Assembly (NCBI GenBank): GCA_944320465.1
Contig: CALUHO010000028.1
Location: 1 to 46,046 of the forward strand
Reading direction: 5' to 3'
Origin: an uncultured Bacteroidales bacterium
GTDB lineage: Bacteria; Bacteroidota; Bacteroidia; Bacteroidales; P3
Length of the DNA: 46,046 nucleotides
Shown: positions 17,094-26,899 of the stretch, one piece after another
How positions within the stretch are numbered: position 1 is the first letter of the stretch
How the letters are laid out: each line of letters opens with the position of its first letter
Program-made: the position numbers and the translations under genes
The notes under the pieces: model-generated
Told to the model about the DNA's origin: nothing
The model's database searches: none
What the model saw: only the letters and a program-made list of their open reading frames with translations

Positions 17094-20000
17094 ATGAAAA
17101 AGACATCGATTTTCGGCAAATTGGCCATGGGCTTGTTTGCCGGACTGTTGACACTCAGCATGAACACCACCCAGGTGCATGCACAATTCTCCCCGGAAGA
17201 TATAACTCCGGCCAATCTTCCTTTTGAATTTAATGGTGTAAGGAATGACATCAATGCAGCCAATGGGATTGTACATGATGGATTAGGTTCGGATTATAGT
17301 GCCAATGGAGGCCCAAATACACGATTAAAATTCGATGGAACGGGAGATTATGTCGTTGTCGCTTTTACATCCGCTCCTCAGACTTTAAGTTTCTATTACA
17401 AAGCCAATTCTGGAAAAAATAATTTTGAAGGTTCTTCTTTCTTATTGGAAAGTTCTACCAATGGAACGAGCTGGACAACATTAAAGACTTATTCCAAAGA
17501 CAACATCACAGAATACCAAAAAGAAGTCCAAGAAACTATTGATGATTTATCAACTGATATACGATATTTCCGTTGGACATATACAAAAGGGGACGGAAAT
17601 ATGGGTTTCGGAAACATTTCTATCACTCCTGCACTTAATCCAAGTAGTCCCACGATATCTATCGCACCGGAATCCCTCTCATTCAACACAACAGCCAATG
17701 AATCTGCTACCGAAACCATTACCATCACAGGAGCGAATCTGACACAAAATATTACCGTTGCCCTTAGCGGAGACAATGCCGCTTATTTCCGTGCCGATGC
17801 CGAAACCTTGACCGCAGCCGACATCATGGCCGAAGGCGGCAAAACCCTGACCATCACTTACACTCCGACCGAAGCCGGTGTCCATACCGCCACCTTGACG
17901 TTGAGCAGCGATGATTTGACAAACCCGGTTACCGCCACACTGAACGGTGTCGCCATCAAGGAAGTTGCCAACTTAGCCGCCCTCTACGAAGATTATGCAA
18001 ACGTGAATGAAGACCAAACCTACACCCTCAGCGGCAATGTGGTCGTAACCCATAAGGACAGTTACAACAGCCGCATCTGGGTACAGGATGCCAATCAAAC
18101 CGATGGCGGTTCCATGCTTCTCTACCAATGCGAGAGTGTCGGCTACGATAACATCCATGTAGGCGATGTCATCAGCGGATTGACAGGGACCATGTTGAAC
18201 TATTACGATTTGCTGGAATTCCTGCCCACCGAAAATCTCAACGTAATCGAAACCGGCCATGCACTTTACGCGGATACCGTGACCATTGCCGACTTGCAGA
18301 ATGTTCCTGACCACCAGAGCGCCCTTGTCTGCATCAAGAACGTCAGCTTCTCTGCTTCCGGGACATTCGAAACCGGAGAAGATTACAATCTGAGCGATGG
18401 CTCCAACGCCATCGACTTTTACACCAATTTTTTCGGCGCGGACTATATCGGTGAGGCCATTCCTGAAGGCGAACTCCATATTACCGGAATTATCGGATAC
18501 AGTTACAACAATGTAAAAATCACAGCCCGCAGCCTGGCCGACTTCAACACCCCGGGAACCATTATCATTCCGGCTCCGACTTTCAGCCCCGACCCCTCGG
18601 TAACCTATACCGACTCGGTGGAAGTAAGCATTGCTTGCAGCCAGACTGATGCCGAAATCTTCTACGCCATCGACGAAGCCGGCTTTGAAGCTTATAATCA
18701 AGCTTTCGTCATCAAGAACAGCTGTATCATCCGTGCCATAGCAGTCGTAGGCGAAGACAGCAGTACCGTAGCCAGCGCCACCTATACCATCCGTGAATCT
18801 TGGACGCCCCAAGGCGATACAGTCCTGTACGAACCTTTCGACGGCTTCACGGCCGGCACCCTCGAAAATCCGAGCAGCACTAGGATTGAAAGCCAACTGG
18901 ACGAATATACCCTGATACCGGGTTGGACCGGTGCCGTTGTATACCAAGCTGGAGGAAGCGCCAAACTCGGCAGCAGCAGCAGCCAAGGAGGCCTTTGCAC
19001 CCCTGCCTTGAATCTGGATTCGGAAAGGCCCTTCGCCGTTGCGTTCAAGGCCATGGCCTGGCGTAATGATGCCACAAATCTCAATGTGATTGTGAACGGA
19101 GACACCACGACCGTTTCCGATCTCGACAATTCCGGTTCTTACACCGAAGCGAACATGAAACCTTTCGTGCTGAGCTTCGGCCCCGGCCAAGAAAACACCA
19201 CCATCCGTTTCGAAGGAATCCGGCAAAGCGATGCCCGTTTCTTCCTCGATGATATCCGGGTTTTCTACACTGTGGAAGAAGCGTCCCTGACGGTTCCCGC
19301 AAATGTTGAAATAGCAAGCCTCACCGGTCAAACCACGACCCAACGTGTCAATGTGAAGGGGCTTTTCCTGACCGAAGACGTGAACATCGCTTGCCCGGAA
19401 GGCAATTTCAGCGTGGAACCTGCTACCTTGGATGCCGATTCGGTCATGCGTGTCAACGGAGCCGACTTCAACATTAGCTACAACGGAGCTTTGAGCGTGG
19501 ATTCCGTAACTTTGACCCTGACCTCCGGAGAACTGAGTGAAACCATCAAGGTCTACGCCCGCGCCATAGAAAACACCCAGGTGGACAACCTCGCCGCCCT
19601 TTACGACTACTACGGCAACATTGATGCAGAAGAAGTCTTCAGCCTGCGCGGCAAAGTGGTCGTGACCCACAAGGATGATTACAACAGTCGTGTTTGGCTC
19701 CAAGACGAAAACATGGAAAACGGGGCTTCCATCTTGGCTTTCCGGGCTGAAAATTACGGCTATGCCGACTTGGAAGTGGGAGATGTGATTGAAAACCTGA
19801 CCGGTACCTTGGAAGTTTACAACAACCTCTTGGAATTCATGCCTACCCGGACTATGACAGCTTCCGACAGCAACCACACGCTGTTCGTTGATACGGTAAG
19901 CGTGGAAGAAATCAACAACAATATCCTTGAATACCAAAGCGCTTTGGTTTGTGTGAAAGATGTCGTCTTCTCCACCGAGGAAACCTCGTTCACAGGAGGT

Positions 20001-21419
20001 GGAAACTATACCTTGACCCAAGGCGAGTCTTCTTTGACCTTCCGTGCAGACTATCGTAATGCCGACTATATCGGACAAGCCATCCCGGCCGACACGATTT
20101 CCATCATCGGCATCGTAACCCAATTCGGCAACAACGTCCAATTGAGCGCCCGTAGCCTGGCCGACTTCCTGTTCCCTGCCAGCTATATCCCGGCTCCGAC
20201 CTTCAGCCCCGATCCTTCGGTACCTTACACCGATTCCGTGGAAGTAAGCATTGCTTGCAGCCGGGACGATGCCGATATCTTCTATGCGATAGATGAAGCC
20301 GGTTTCGAACCTTACACGCAAGCTTTCATCCTCAAAGCCAGCAGCACCATCCGCGCCATAGCCGTTGCAGGCGAAGACAGCAGTGCCGTAGCCAGTGCCA
20401 CCTATACCATCCGCGAAGCCTGGGTTCCCCAAGGGGATACGGTACTTTACGAACCCTTCGATGCCTTCACGGCCGGAGACTTGAGCAATGAAAGCAATCC
20501 TGCCGATGGCGAGGATATCGCGTCCGATTTGGACATCTACACCTTGATGCCGGGGTGGACCGGTTCGCGGGTTTACCAATCGGTGGGCACGGCCAAGATG
20601 GGAAGCAGCAGCGCTGCCGGAGTTCTTGCCTTGCCGTCTCTGGATTTGAGCGGAAACAATGGAGCTTTTGCCATCTCGTTCCGAGCCAAGGCATGGAACA
20701 ACGACACGACAGCTATCAATCTCATTGTCAATGGAGACACTATCACGGTAAGCGGTCTGGACAACCAAGGCAACAGCCAAGCCAACCTCCGCAAATACGT
20801 GTTCTTCTTTGAAAATGGCACGGAAAATACCACTATCAGTTTCAACGCTATCAAGGCCAACAAGGCCCGCTTCTTCCTGGATGATGTACGGGTTTACTTC
20901 GCCGAAGCCCCGGCTTGCGAAGCACCGAGCAACTTGCAAGTAATCAATCCTGGCTGCAATCCTACCGTGGTTGTAAACTGGGAAGGTTCTGCGGCTTCTT
21001 TCGTAGTGGCTTTGATGAATGCCGATGCCAGCGACACCCTCCTTATGGACACCGTGGAAGAAAAGACTTACGAATTCGTGGATATCACGCCGAATGTTGA
21101 ATATGGCTGGGCGGTAGCCTCCCTCTGCGAAGACGGCAGCCTGCTCTGGACCCGAGGCGAGAATTTCCAAGTCACCTTGGCCAATGAAGCATTAGATGCA
21201 ATAAATGTCCGCCTCTACCCCAACCCGACTTCCGGACTGTTCTACCTTGAACTGAATCGCGATGCCCATGCGGATGTATTCTCTGCCAACGGGACTTTGA
21301 TGGAGTCGCTTGATTTGAAGGCCGGTTTGAACGAGATGAACCTGACGCAGAAAGGCGTTTACTTTGTCCGGGTAAGCAACGGAAAAGCCAGCACGGTAAA
21401 ACGAGTCGTAGTCCGATAG
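17094..21419 (+). CDS. Large T9SS-secreted multidomain surface protein
   Basis: This is a secreted or cell-surface protein of 1441 residues with no recognised enzymatic domain. A signal peptide (MKKTSIFGKLAMGLFAGLL onward, cleavage after VHA near residue 31) leads into a jelly-roll-like region (about 35-180) and an Ig-like repeat (about 190-285). A block follows (about 291-725) comprising an OB-like DUF5689-type module (VVVTHKDSYNSRIWVQD), a chitobiase-C-like module (FYAIDEAGF...TIRAIAV type) and a choice-of-anchor-like module (DTVLYEPFDGFTAG... RFFLDDIRVFY). That whole block is repeated at about 830-1266. A fibronectin-like segment and a type A C-terminal sorting domain follow, with YPNPTSG near 1380 and a final KGVYFVRVSNGK...VKRVVVR. 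The CTD predicts export through the type IX system and surface attachment. It could be an adhesin or a carbohydrate-associated scaffold; the sequence does not decide. Confidence 0.9.
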   Translation: MKKTSIFGKLAMGLFAGLLTLSMNTTQVHAQFSPEDITPANLPFEFNGVRNDINAANGIVHDGLGSDYSANGGPNTRLKFDGTGDYVVVAFTSAPQTLSFYYKANSGKNNFEGSSFLLESSTNGTSWTTLKTYSKDNITEYQKEVQETIDDLSTDIRYFRWTYTKGDGNMGFGNISITPALNPSSPTISIAPESLSFNTTANESATETITITGANLTQNITVALSGDNAAYFRADAETLTAADIMAEGGKTLTITYTPTEAGVHTATLTLSSDDLTNPVTATLNGVAIKEVANLAALYEDYANVNEDQTYTLSGNVVVTHKDSYNSRIWVQDANQTDGGSMLLYQCESVGYDNIHVGDVISGLTGTMLNYYDLLEFLPTENLNVIETGHALYADTVTIADLQNVPDHQSALVCIKNVSFSASGTFETGEDYNLSDGSNAIDFYTNFFGADYIGEAIPEGELHITGIIGYSYNNVKITARSLADFNTPGTIIIPAPTFSPDPSVTYTDSVEVSIACSQTDAEIFYAIDEAGFEAYNQAFVIKNSCIIRAIAVVGEDSSTVASATYTIRESWTPQGDTVLYEPFDGFTAGTLENPSSTRIESQLDEYTLIPGWTGAVVYQAGGSAKLGSSSSQGGLCTPALNLDSERPFAVAFKAMAWRNDATNLNVIVNGDTTTVSDLDNSGSYTEANMKPFVLSFGPGQENTTIRFEGIRQSDARFFLDDIRVFYTVEEASLTVPANVEIASLTGQTTTQRVNVKGLFLTEDVNIACPEGNFSVEPATLDADSVMRVNGADFNISYNGALSVDSVTLTLTSGELSETIKVYARAIENTQVDNLAALYDYYGNIDAEEVFSLRGKVVVTHKDDYNSRVWLQDENMENGASILAFRAENYGYADLEVGDVIENLTGTLEVYNNLLEFMPTRTMTASDSNHTLFVDTVSVEEINNNILEYQSALVCVKDVVFSTEETSFTGGGNYTLTQGESSLTFRADYRNADYIGQAIPADTISIIGIVTQFGNNVQLSARSLADFLFPASYIPAPTFSPDPSVPYTDSVEVSIACSRDDADIFYAIDEAGFEPYTQAFILKASSTIRAIAVAGEDSSAVASATYTIREAWVPQGDTVLYEPFDAFTAGDLSNESNPADGEDIASDLDIYTLMPGWTGSRVYQSVGTAKMGSSSAAGVLALPSLDLSGNNGAFAISFRAKAWNNDTTAINLIVNGDTITVSGLDNQGNSQANLRKYVFFFENGTENTTISFNAIKANKARFFLDDVRVYFAEAPACEAPSNLQVINPGCNPTVVVNWEGSAASFVVALMNADASDTLLMDTVEEKTYEFVDITPNVEYGWAVASLCEDGSLLWTRGENFQVTLANEALDAINVRLYPNPTSGLFYLELNRDAHADVFSANGTLMESLDLKAGLNEMNLTQKGVYFVRVSNGKASTVKRVVVR

Positions 21420-21489
21420 CCTTGCATTCATCCCGAGAGGAGAAATATGCCAAATCTCTAAAAGCTTGGCACAAATCCTCTCCTATATG

Positions 21490-21524
21490 AAAAGACCCTG
21501 ATAGAAGTTCTATCAGGGTCTTTT
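21490..21524. terminator. Bidirectional terminator between convergent genes
   Basis: AAAAGACCCTGATAG and CTATCAGGGTCTTTT form a perfect 15-bp stem around AAGTT. A-run and T-run at the two ends let it work in both directions, serving the T9SS cargo gene (+) and the adenosyltransferase gene (-). Confidence 0.95.
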
Positions 21525-21565
21525 CGTTATATCATGAAATCGCCACGACCGGATTCCATTCCCTC

Positions 21566-22117
21566 TTATAACAAAATATCGGACCTGCCGGATTGAAGCT
21601 GGAAAAAGCGGGCTAACACAAACAGATAATCGGAAAGGCGGTTGATGTAGGCTTTAGCCAAACTTTCTTGAGGGCGTGCAAGTTCGGGGATGCCCTCGAA
21701 GCCATCCATGCAGCGTTCCACCCGACGGCAGACCGTCCTTGCCACATGCGTCCGAGCCGCCAAGGGACATCCTCCGGGCAGTATAAAAGCTCTCAGTTCC
21801 GGCAACCCGGCCTGCATCCGGTCGATTTCCTTTTCCAAGCGTTCCACCGAAACTTCCTCCATAAAAGGATAGGGATACGGCTTGCCCTCCGAAAAATCAA
21901 AAGAATAAAAACCGCCTATTTTGAACAAATCCCGCTGGATATCCGTCAAGAATCGGCAAACATCAGGGATGCCGGCTTCCGCTGCCAACAAGCCCATCCA
22001 TGCATTCAACTCGTCAATCTGCCCATAGATTTCCACCTGCGGGCTGCTCTTGGGTACTCTCCTGCCTCCCATCAACGATGTTGCCCCTTTGTCTCCGCCT
22101 TTCGTATATATCTTCAT
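21566..22117 (-). CDS. PduO-type ATP:cob(I)alamin adenosyltransferase
   Basis: It transfers the 5'-deoxyadenosyl group of ATP to cob(I)alamin to make adenosylcobalamin for B12-dependent enzymes such as methylmalonyl-CoA mutase. The 183-residue protein starts MKIYTKGGDKGATSLMGG, the N-terminal ATP-binding motif of the PduO type. It continues with VEIYGQIDELNAWMG, LPGGCPLAARTHVARTVCRRVER and INRLSDYLFVLAR, the conserved Arg/Asn/Asp-rich helix of the trimeric helical bundle. An ATG six codons upstream (22135) is possible, but the family start is the one chosen. No cobalamin riboswitch was seen upstream; that space holds a repeat element. Confidence 0.93.
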   Translation of the reverse strand: MKIYTKGGDKGATSLMGGRRVPKSSPQVEIYGQIDELNAWMGLLAAEAGIPDVCRFLTDIQRDLFKIGGFYSFDFSEGKPYPYPFMEEVSVERLEKEIDRMQAGLPELRAFILPGGCPLAARTHVARTVCRRVERCMDGFEGIPELARPQESLAKAYINRLSDYLFVLARFFQLQSGRSDILL

Positions 22118-22240
22118 TTTTATTCTGTCTTTCAAACTGTTTTCTCAACAAACCCATCATCCCACCCACGAAAAAAAAACACTTTCCTCAATCGGCAAAC
22201 GCTTGGTTCTAAGCCCTTTTCTTTTCTTGGCTTCGCCGAA

Positions 22241-22402
22241 GGCGGTGTGTCATAATGAGCAATCTGCTTCGTTGCTATCGAGTCTCGAACTCCGTCACGT
22301 ACTTCAGTACGCTCCTTCGTTCTCGCTCTCAGAGCCTTGCATCTTACTCACTCTGACACACCGCCTGAGATTTATTTCAAATCCCTATTTTGATACACCC
22401 TC
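22241..22402 (+). repeat. Family-2 inverted-repeat element, intergenic reference copy
   Basis: The core 22241-22365 (125 bp) has ends GGCGGTGTGTCATAATGAG and CACTCTGACACACCGCC as an imperfect inverted repeat of about 22 bp, and an internal hairpin CGTACTTCAGTACG. An AT-rich tail ending GATACACCCTC (to 22402) is shared with the copy at 28077-28146. It occupies most of the gap between the adenosyltransferase and the S9 peptidase (22118-22459). The rest of that gap is A/T runs with no gene. Confidence 0.85.
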
Positions 22403-22459
22403 TTTCTTTTGAGAACTTTCCTTCTTTTCTTTTGGCTTTTCAAAAGAAAAGAAGAAAAG

Positions 22460-25153
22460 TCAATACAAATCAGACCACCAGACCGGATTCCCCTTCAAAT
22501 ACTTCTCGAACCACGCCAATATCGTCTTCTCCCAATCCACCCGCTTGGCGTAATCCACAATACCATGGTCTTCACCGGCCACCGTCACCATCGCCACCGG
22601 ACGGCCCAACAGACGCAACGCCTTGAACATCTGATAGCTTTCCCCGATAGGCACATTCACGTCCGCCGTCCCGTGCAACAGCAGCAAAGGCGTATGGATC
22701 TTGTCCGCATTGAACAAAGGACTCTGGTCCACAAAGATATCCTTCCGGTTCCACGGGAAAGAGAACGCATTGGCCGTGGAACCGTACAGATAGCCCCAAT
22801 AGCCCTCGCCCCAGTAGGAAGAAATGGAACTGATGCCCGCATGGGAAATAGCCGCCGCGAAGATGTCAGTCCGGGTCTGCAGGAGCTGCGTGGTGAAGCC
22901 CCCGTAGGAAGCCCCGATGCAACCCAGACGGGAAGCGTCCACGAAAGGATGTTCCTGGCAGAACTGCTTTACCCCCATTACGATTTCATCAGCCACAATC
23001 TTGCCCCAGTCGTTCACATGCTTGGCCGCGAACTCCCGTCCGTAGCCGATAGCACCCGAAGGCTGCAACACCAAGACCACATAGCCTTCCGAAGCCCAGA
23101 CCGTCTTGGGGTAACGCACCGCGATTGCCTTGGGCGTAGGCGTGGTTCCCGCGTAATAATAGACAATGCAAGGATACTTCTTCGTGGCATCGAAATCGGG
23201 TGGCAAGTAATACGTAGCCTCGATGGTGTCCCCGAAAGCGTTCAGGTAAGACCAATCCCGATTCGCCCCTTGCGCCACCTGTTCCATCTCCGCCTGCTGC
23301 GGGTAAGCCACGCAGAAAGTATTCTTCACGCCTTTGGACGAAGCGAACTCGTTCTTGGCCGCGCTTCCCTTGACCAGATAAGCCCGCGAAGGCTTGTCGA
23401 TGCTGCTGCCCACATACAACAGCCCGTTATCGCAGACATCCATGCCACTCACCACCTGCACCTGCGCCGGAATCCGGGCAAAAGTCCTATCCGAAACCCG
23501 GTAAGAGAACAGATTCACCTCATCCCGGTCATCGGCATACAAATAGATGTACTGCCCGGTCGATTCCCAGACAGCCCGCTGGAAAGAGGGCGCAAAATCG
23601 TCCGAAATCAGCTCGGCCTCCCCCGTAGCGATATCGTAAATGAACGCATTCACATCATAATCGTTCGGAATGAAGCAGTCTTCCTCCTGGCAAGGCACAG
23701 AAACGCCCGGCTGCATCGGGTCGGTAAAGATACGCTCCGAACCCATCACCAGCAAGCGGCTACCATCCGGGCTGAACGAAGCCGAATGCTGGAAATGCGA
23801 ACCATACAATTCCTCGGTTTCAAAGTTTTCCAGATCCATCCGGTAAATCCGCTGGTACGTGTACTGCCGCATCGTATCGGCCACTTCCAGGGTCGTGAAC
23901 AAGAGGTAACGCCCGTCCAACGAAATATCCATCAAATCGGTGGACAAATAACCGTAAGTCAACGGAACCCGTGTCCCCGAAGCCAGATCCAACATGCTCA
24001 AAGTGGTCCGCATCCTGTAATAAGGCCATTGATCCATCGGGTCGATGATATTCTTCAAACCGTTTTCCGGCAGCTTGCCTTGCGTGGTCACGCTCAGAAT
24101 CATATAACGGCCTTGCGGATCCCAGGCAAAACCCGAAAGGCTTTCCTTGGTCTCGTAAATCAAAGAAGCCGGCAGGCCGAGTTCCCCGGCATAAATCCGG
24201 ACCGTCGACCCCTCACGCTTCATATAAGCGTATTTGTCCACCCTGCCGGCGAAAGCCAAGCCCGAAATCCCGCTCAGCTCGCAGACCGGCTCAGGGTACG
24301 CCCCCGCCTTCACGTCCGAAGTCCGGTAAATCCGGTAAACAGTCTCATACTTTCCCGCTTCCGGATTGGACTGGGTAAAAGCCAGTTTGAAGTATTTCCC
24401 GCTGGCCGAGAGCTGAGGCGCAGCCACAACGGCTCCATCCAGATAATGATGCAAGTCGTAGTATTCCTGCACTTCCGACCCCAAAGCCAAGTCCGCCGAT
24501 GTCTTGAACGTCACCTCCAATTTGGAATCCACGGTCTTCGAAGTGTACAAAGCCTTGAGAACGAACTGATGATAGCCCGGCTCCAGCTTCAGCACCGCTT
24601 TATGCGAAGAAGGCCGGTTCGTATCCTGCGCCTGCATCTGGCTCATCACCTTCTTGCCGTCCATATACAGCTCGAAAGCCGGCGCGAAGGCCAGTTCCAA
24701 CGAAGCCTTGTTATAAAGCGGCGTGCGCAAGGCGAATGAAGTCAGCACCCAGGCATTCCAATTGGAATCGCTCACGCCATAAGCCAATTCCCCGTCCGCG
24801 CCCACTTCTTTCCATTCGTAATCCAAGCCTCTCCAATCCAATACATCTCCGGCCTTGACCCGGAAAAAGGGATCCATTTCCTTTTCAAAAGCCGGATAAG
24901 CGAACAAGGCCGCCATGTCGAAAGCCTTGCCATTGATATCCTTCTCCTGATGGAATGCCGGCAGCCTGAAAGACAGAGGCCCGGCCTGCAAATAATTTTC
25001 CAAACGGTACTCCGTTTCCTGGTTTTGTTCCGACACCGATGATTCCGGCACCATTTCAACTTCTCTTGCCGGAGAAGCCGATACCGAACCCATCAGGCAT
25101 CCTGCCATCCATGTTCCCAACAGCCATACCGCTGCCATCCAATTCTTTTTCAT
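22460..25153 (-). CDS. S9-family (prolyl oligopeptidase-like) serine peptidase
   Basis: This is an exported serine peptidase, probably periplasmic, that should hydrolyse peptides. The 897-residue protein begins with a signal sequence (MKKNWMAAVWLLGTWMAGC); a lipid attachment at that Cys is possible but the lipobox is poor. A beta-rich N-terminal half with WD/propeller-like repeats (for example SFSPDGSRLLVMGSERIF, FAWDPQGRYMILSV) leads to a C-terminal alpha/beta hydrolase domain. The nucleophile is Ser749 in GASYGGF, the Asp is Asp831 in HGTADVNVP and the His is His863 in GEDHGIVDY. An upstream ATG at 25174 adds seven residues and is less likely. The stop is followed within 60 bp by the tail of a family-2 repeat. 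Confidence 0.93.
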   Translation of the reverse strand: MKKNWMAAVWLLGTWMAGCLMGSVSASPAREVEMVPESSVSEQNQETEYRLENYLQAGPLSFRLPAFHQEKDINGKAFDMAALFAYPAFEKEMDPFFRVKAGDVLDWRGLDYEWKEVGADGELAYGVSDSNWNAWVLTSFALRTPLYNKASLELAFAPAFELYMDGKKVMSQMQAQDTNRPSSHKAVLKLEPGYHQFVLKALYTSKTVDSKLEVTFKTSADLALGSEVQEYYDLHHYLDGAVVAAPQLSASGKYFKLAFTQSNPEAGKYETVYRIYRTSDVKAGAYPEPVCELSGISGLAFAGRVDKYAYMKREGSTVRIYAGELGLPASLIYETKESLSGFAWDPQGRYMILSVTTQGKLPENGLKNIIDPMDQWPYYRMRTTLSMLDLASGTRVPLTYGYLSTDLMDISLDGRYLLFTTLEVADTMRQYTYQRIYRMDLENFETEELYGSHFQHSASFSPDGSRLLVMGSERIFTDPMQPGVSVPCQEEDCFIPNDYDVNAFIYDIATGEAELISDDFAPSFQRAVWESTGQYIYLYADDRDEVNLFSYRVSDRTFARIPAQVQVVSGMDVCDNGLLYVGSSIDKPSRAYLVKGSAAKNEFASSKGVKNTFCVAYPQQAEMEQVAQGANRDWSYLNAFGDTIEATYYLPPDFDATKKYPCIVYYYAGTTPTPKAIAVRYPKTVWASEGYVVLVLQPSGAIGYGREFAAKHVNDWGKIVADEIVMGVKQFCQEHPFVDASRLGCIGASYGGFTTQLLQTRTDIFAAAISHAGISSISSYWGEGYWGYLYGSTANAFSFPWNRKDIFVDQSPLFNADKIHTPLLLLHGTADVNVPIGESYQMFKALRLLGRPVAMVTVAGEDHGIVDYAKRVDWEKTILAWFEKYLKGNPVWWSDLY

Positions 25154-25277
25154 ATTCAATATTTTAAAATCCATTCAAAAGGAATGTCTCAGCTCGGCGA
25201 AAGCCGTGCAAGGCACAACCTGCTTTCTGAAAGCCAAATCCGATTTCGTCCGAATCTGCACCCGGCTTGCCGTTTAT

Positions 25278-25470
25278 CCCAAATCGGTCATTAGACACGC
25301 CGAGTCCGTTTTTGATTGGGAAAGTGAGGCTTTCGGGCATCTTGCCCGCCTCTGTCCGCATCCTGCTTCTCGCTACGCCTCGACGTAGCCCGCTACGCCT
25401 TCGGCTAGGCGAGAAGCATGCTGCATGACACAAGCGGGCAATCTCCCCAAAGTCTAATGACCGATTTGGG
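25278..25470 (+). mobile_element. 193-bp MITE-like foldback element, copy B
   Basis: The ends are CCCAAATCGGTCATTAGAC and GTCTAATGACCGATTTGGG. TTTAT flanks both sides (25273-25277, 25471-25475). It is in the same orientation as copy A. It lies between the 5' end of the S9 peptidase gene and the 3' end of the phosphofructokinase gene; nothing else is seen in 25154-25551. Confidence 0.93.
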
Positions 25471-25551
25471 TTTATTTTATCAAAAGGCTGCAAAACGGAA
25501 AGCCCGTTCCCGAACCTCCGCCTTGCAGCCCTTCTTTTTTGCAATCAGATT

Positions 25552-26790
25552 CTACTTATTCTCAGGAAGAACCACCGGGAAATCATAATCAAACTGCATC
25601 ATCTTCATCGGTTCCATCACATGGCCCAGGAAATCCCGGTAGGCATCGGTCACGCTGAACGTGTTCTTGTCGTAGTACACATCCGGCAACGGAATATTTC
25701 CAATGGAACCCATATCAATCGAAGATGTGTTGAATTCTTCCAGCTCGTTGTAATGGACCACTCTGTTCAGCACCGGCATCTGCCCGTAAGCCTGACGGAG
25801 CAGCAAGTCCACTACCTTGTCAGCCAAAGTGGATGTAAGGCGGCGGTCATATTCGCGGCATTCCCCGGCACGAGCATAGTAGCCACTGATCTGCGAACGG
25901 GCATCCAGACCGAGACGACGGGAAATCTCGTTGGCGATCACCCCGCTCACGCCCCCGAAACGGGCATGACCGTATTCGTCCTTTTCCGAACTGGCATAAA
26001 CCACGTCCACCTTGCCGGTTTCATCGTCATACCAGCGGGTTCCTTCCGAAACGGCAATCACCAAGCAACGCTTGCGGTTGCGCATATACAGTTCCTTCAC
26101 TCTTTCAAAGAAGAACTCCTTGCGTTCGGCCGTCATCGGGCATTCCGGAATCAAGACCATATCCGCGCCGCCGTGCATAGCCGTGGCCGTCAGCCAACCT
26201 GCATCGCGTCCCATCACCTCCATCACCATCACCCGCTTATGCGACTCGGTGGTGGTACGCAGCATATTGGTCAGACGAGTCACCGTCCGAGCCGCCGAGG
26301 GGAATCCAGGACAAATCACAGCTTCGATATCCTGGCCGTTGTAATGATGCATCGTGCGCGTCCTCAAATCGTTGTCGATGGTCTTAGGGAATCCTATCAC
26401 CGGAATCCCTTCCGTCTCGTACAGCTTCTTGGCCGCTCCGTTGGTATCATCGCCTCCGATAGTTACCAAAACATCAATCTTGTAGCGTTCCAGATTGCGC
26501 AGAATCTGCTCCACCCGGTTCTCCCCCTCCTTGGATGAGAACGGATTGGTACGGCTCGAACCTAATGCGGTTCCCCCGTAAAGCCCGTTGTACGGCTGGC
26601 AAGTCAGATCCACCACCTGGCCATCGCCCAGCAAGCCTTTCCAACCCTGACGGATACCATACACCTTGTAACCGAGAATCGAAGCCCGGTTCCGGACGCT
26701 CTCAATACTGGAATTAATCGCCGGCGTATCGCCGCCACCCGACAAAATGGCCAAAGTCTTGCCATGAAAAAGTTTGTGATCCAAGCCCAT
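25552..26790 (-). CDS. 6-phosphofructokinase, predicted PPi-dependent type
   Basis: It phosphorylates fructose 6-phosphate in glycolysis. The 412-residue protein has LAILSGGGDTPAINSSIE at its start and TIGGDDTNGAAKK with GGDD at 112-115. Further on are FPKTIDNDL with Lys136, MGRDAGWLTATAMHG and GHARFGGVSGVIANEI. In this family an Asp in place of the second Gly of the ATP-type GGDG motif, together with Lys in PKTIDND, marks enzymes that use pyrophosphate rather than ATP. Both changes are present, so PPi use, and therefore a reversible reaction, is predicted but not shown. The length also fits the longer group rather than the PfkA type of about 320 residues. It is monocistronic between two MITE copies. 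Confidence 0.93.
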   Translation of the reverse strand: MGLDHKLFHGKTLAILSGGGDTPAINSSIESVRNRASILGYKVYGIRQGWKGLLGDGQVVDLTCQPYNGLYGGTALGSSRTNPFSSKEGENRVEQILRNLERYKIDVLVTIGGDDTNGAAKKLYETEGIPVIGFPKTIDNDLRTRTMHHYNGQDIEAVICPGFPSAARTVTRLTNMLRTTTESHKRVMVMEVMGRDAGWLTATAMHGGADMVLIPECPMTAERKEFFFERVKELYMRNRKRCLVIAVSEGTRWYDDETGKVDVVYASSEKDEYGHARFGGVSGVIANEISRRLGLDARSQISGYYARAGECREYDRRLTSTLADKVVDLLLRQAYGQMPVLNRVVHYNELEEFNTSSIDMGSIGNIPLPDVYYDKNTFSVTDAYRDFLGHVMEPMKMMQFDYDFPVVLPENK

Positions 26791-26899
26791 GTCTTTAATT
26801 TTTAGTATTTTCTACTCCGTTTATTTCTTAACAATCCCGTTTTGGCAAGGCGGTTTCCCATCGTTTTCCCCTCTTGCGCGGAAGATTTCAATCCTTTAT

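Noticed and set aside
17973..21170. A 1065-codon open frame on the minus strand opposite the T9SS cargo gene
   Set aside because: The plus-strand gene has a signal peptide, recognisable modules and a CTD. The opposite frame has none and is open because of codon bias in the real gene.
22118..22459. Cobalamin riboswitch upstream of the adenosyltransferase gene
   Set aside because: No B12-box-like sequence was seen. The interval is mostly the family-2 repeat and A/T runs.
22409..24739. A 776-codon plus-strand frame opposite the S9 peptidase
   Set aside because: It is Arg/His-rich without domains, and its start lies in a repeat. The minus strand carries a complete catalytic triad.
25164..25544. 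Short open frames across the 193-bp elements (peptides like HAACFSPSRRRSGLRRGVAR)
   Set aside because: They recur only because the element recurs. The element length is not a multiple of three and the frames start and end in flanking DNA.
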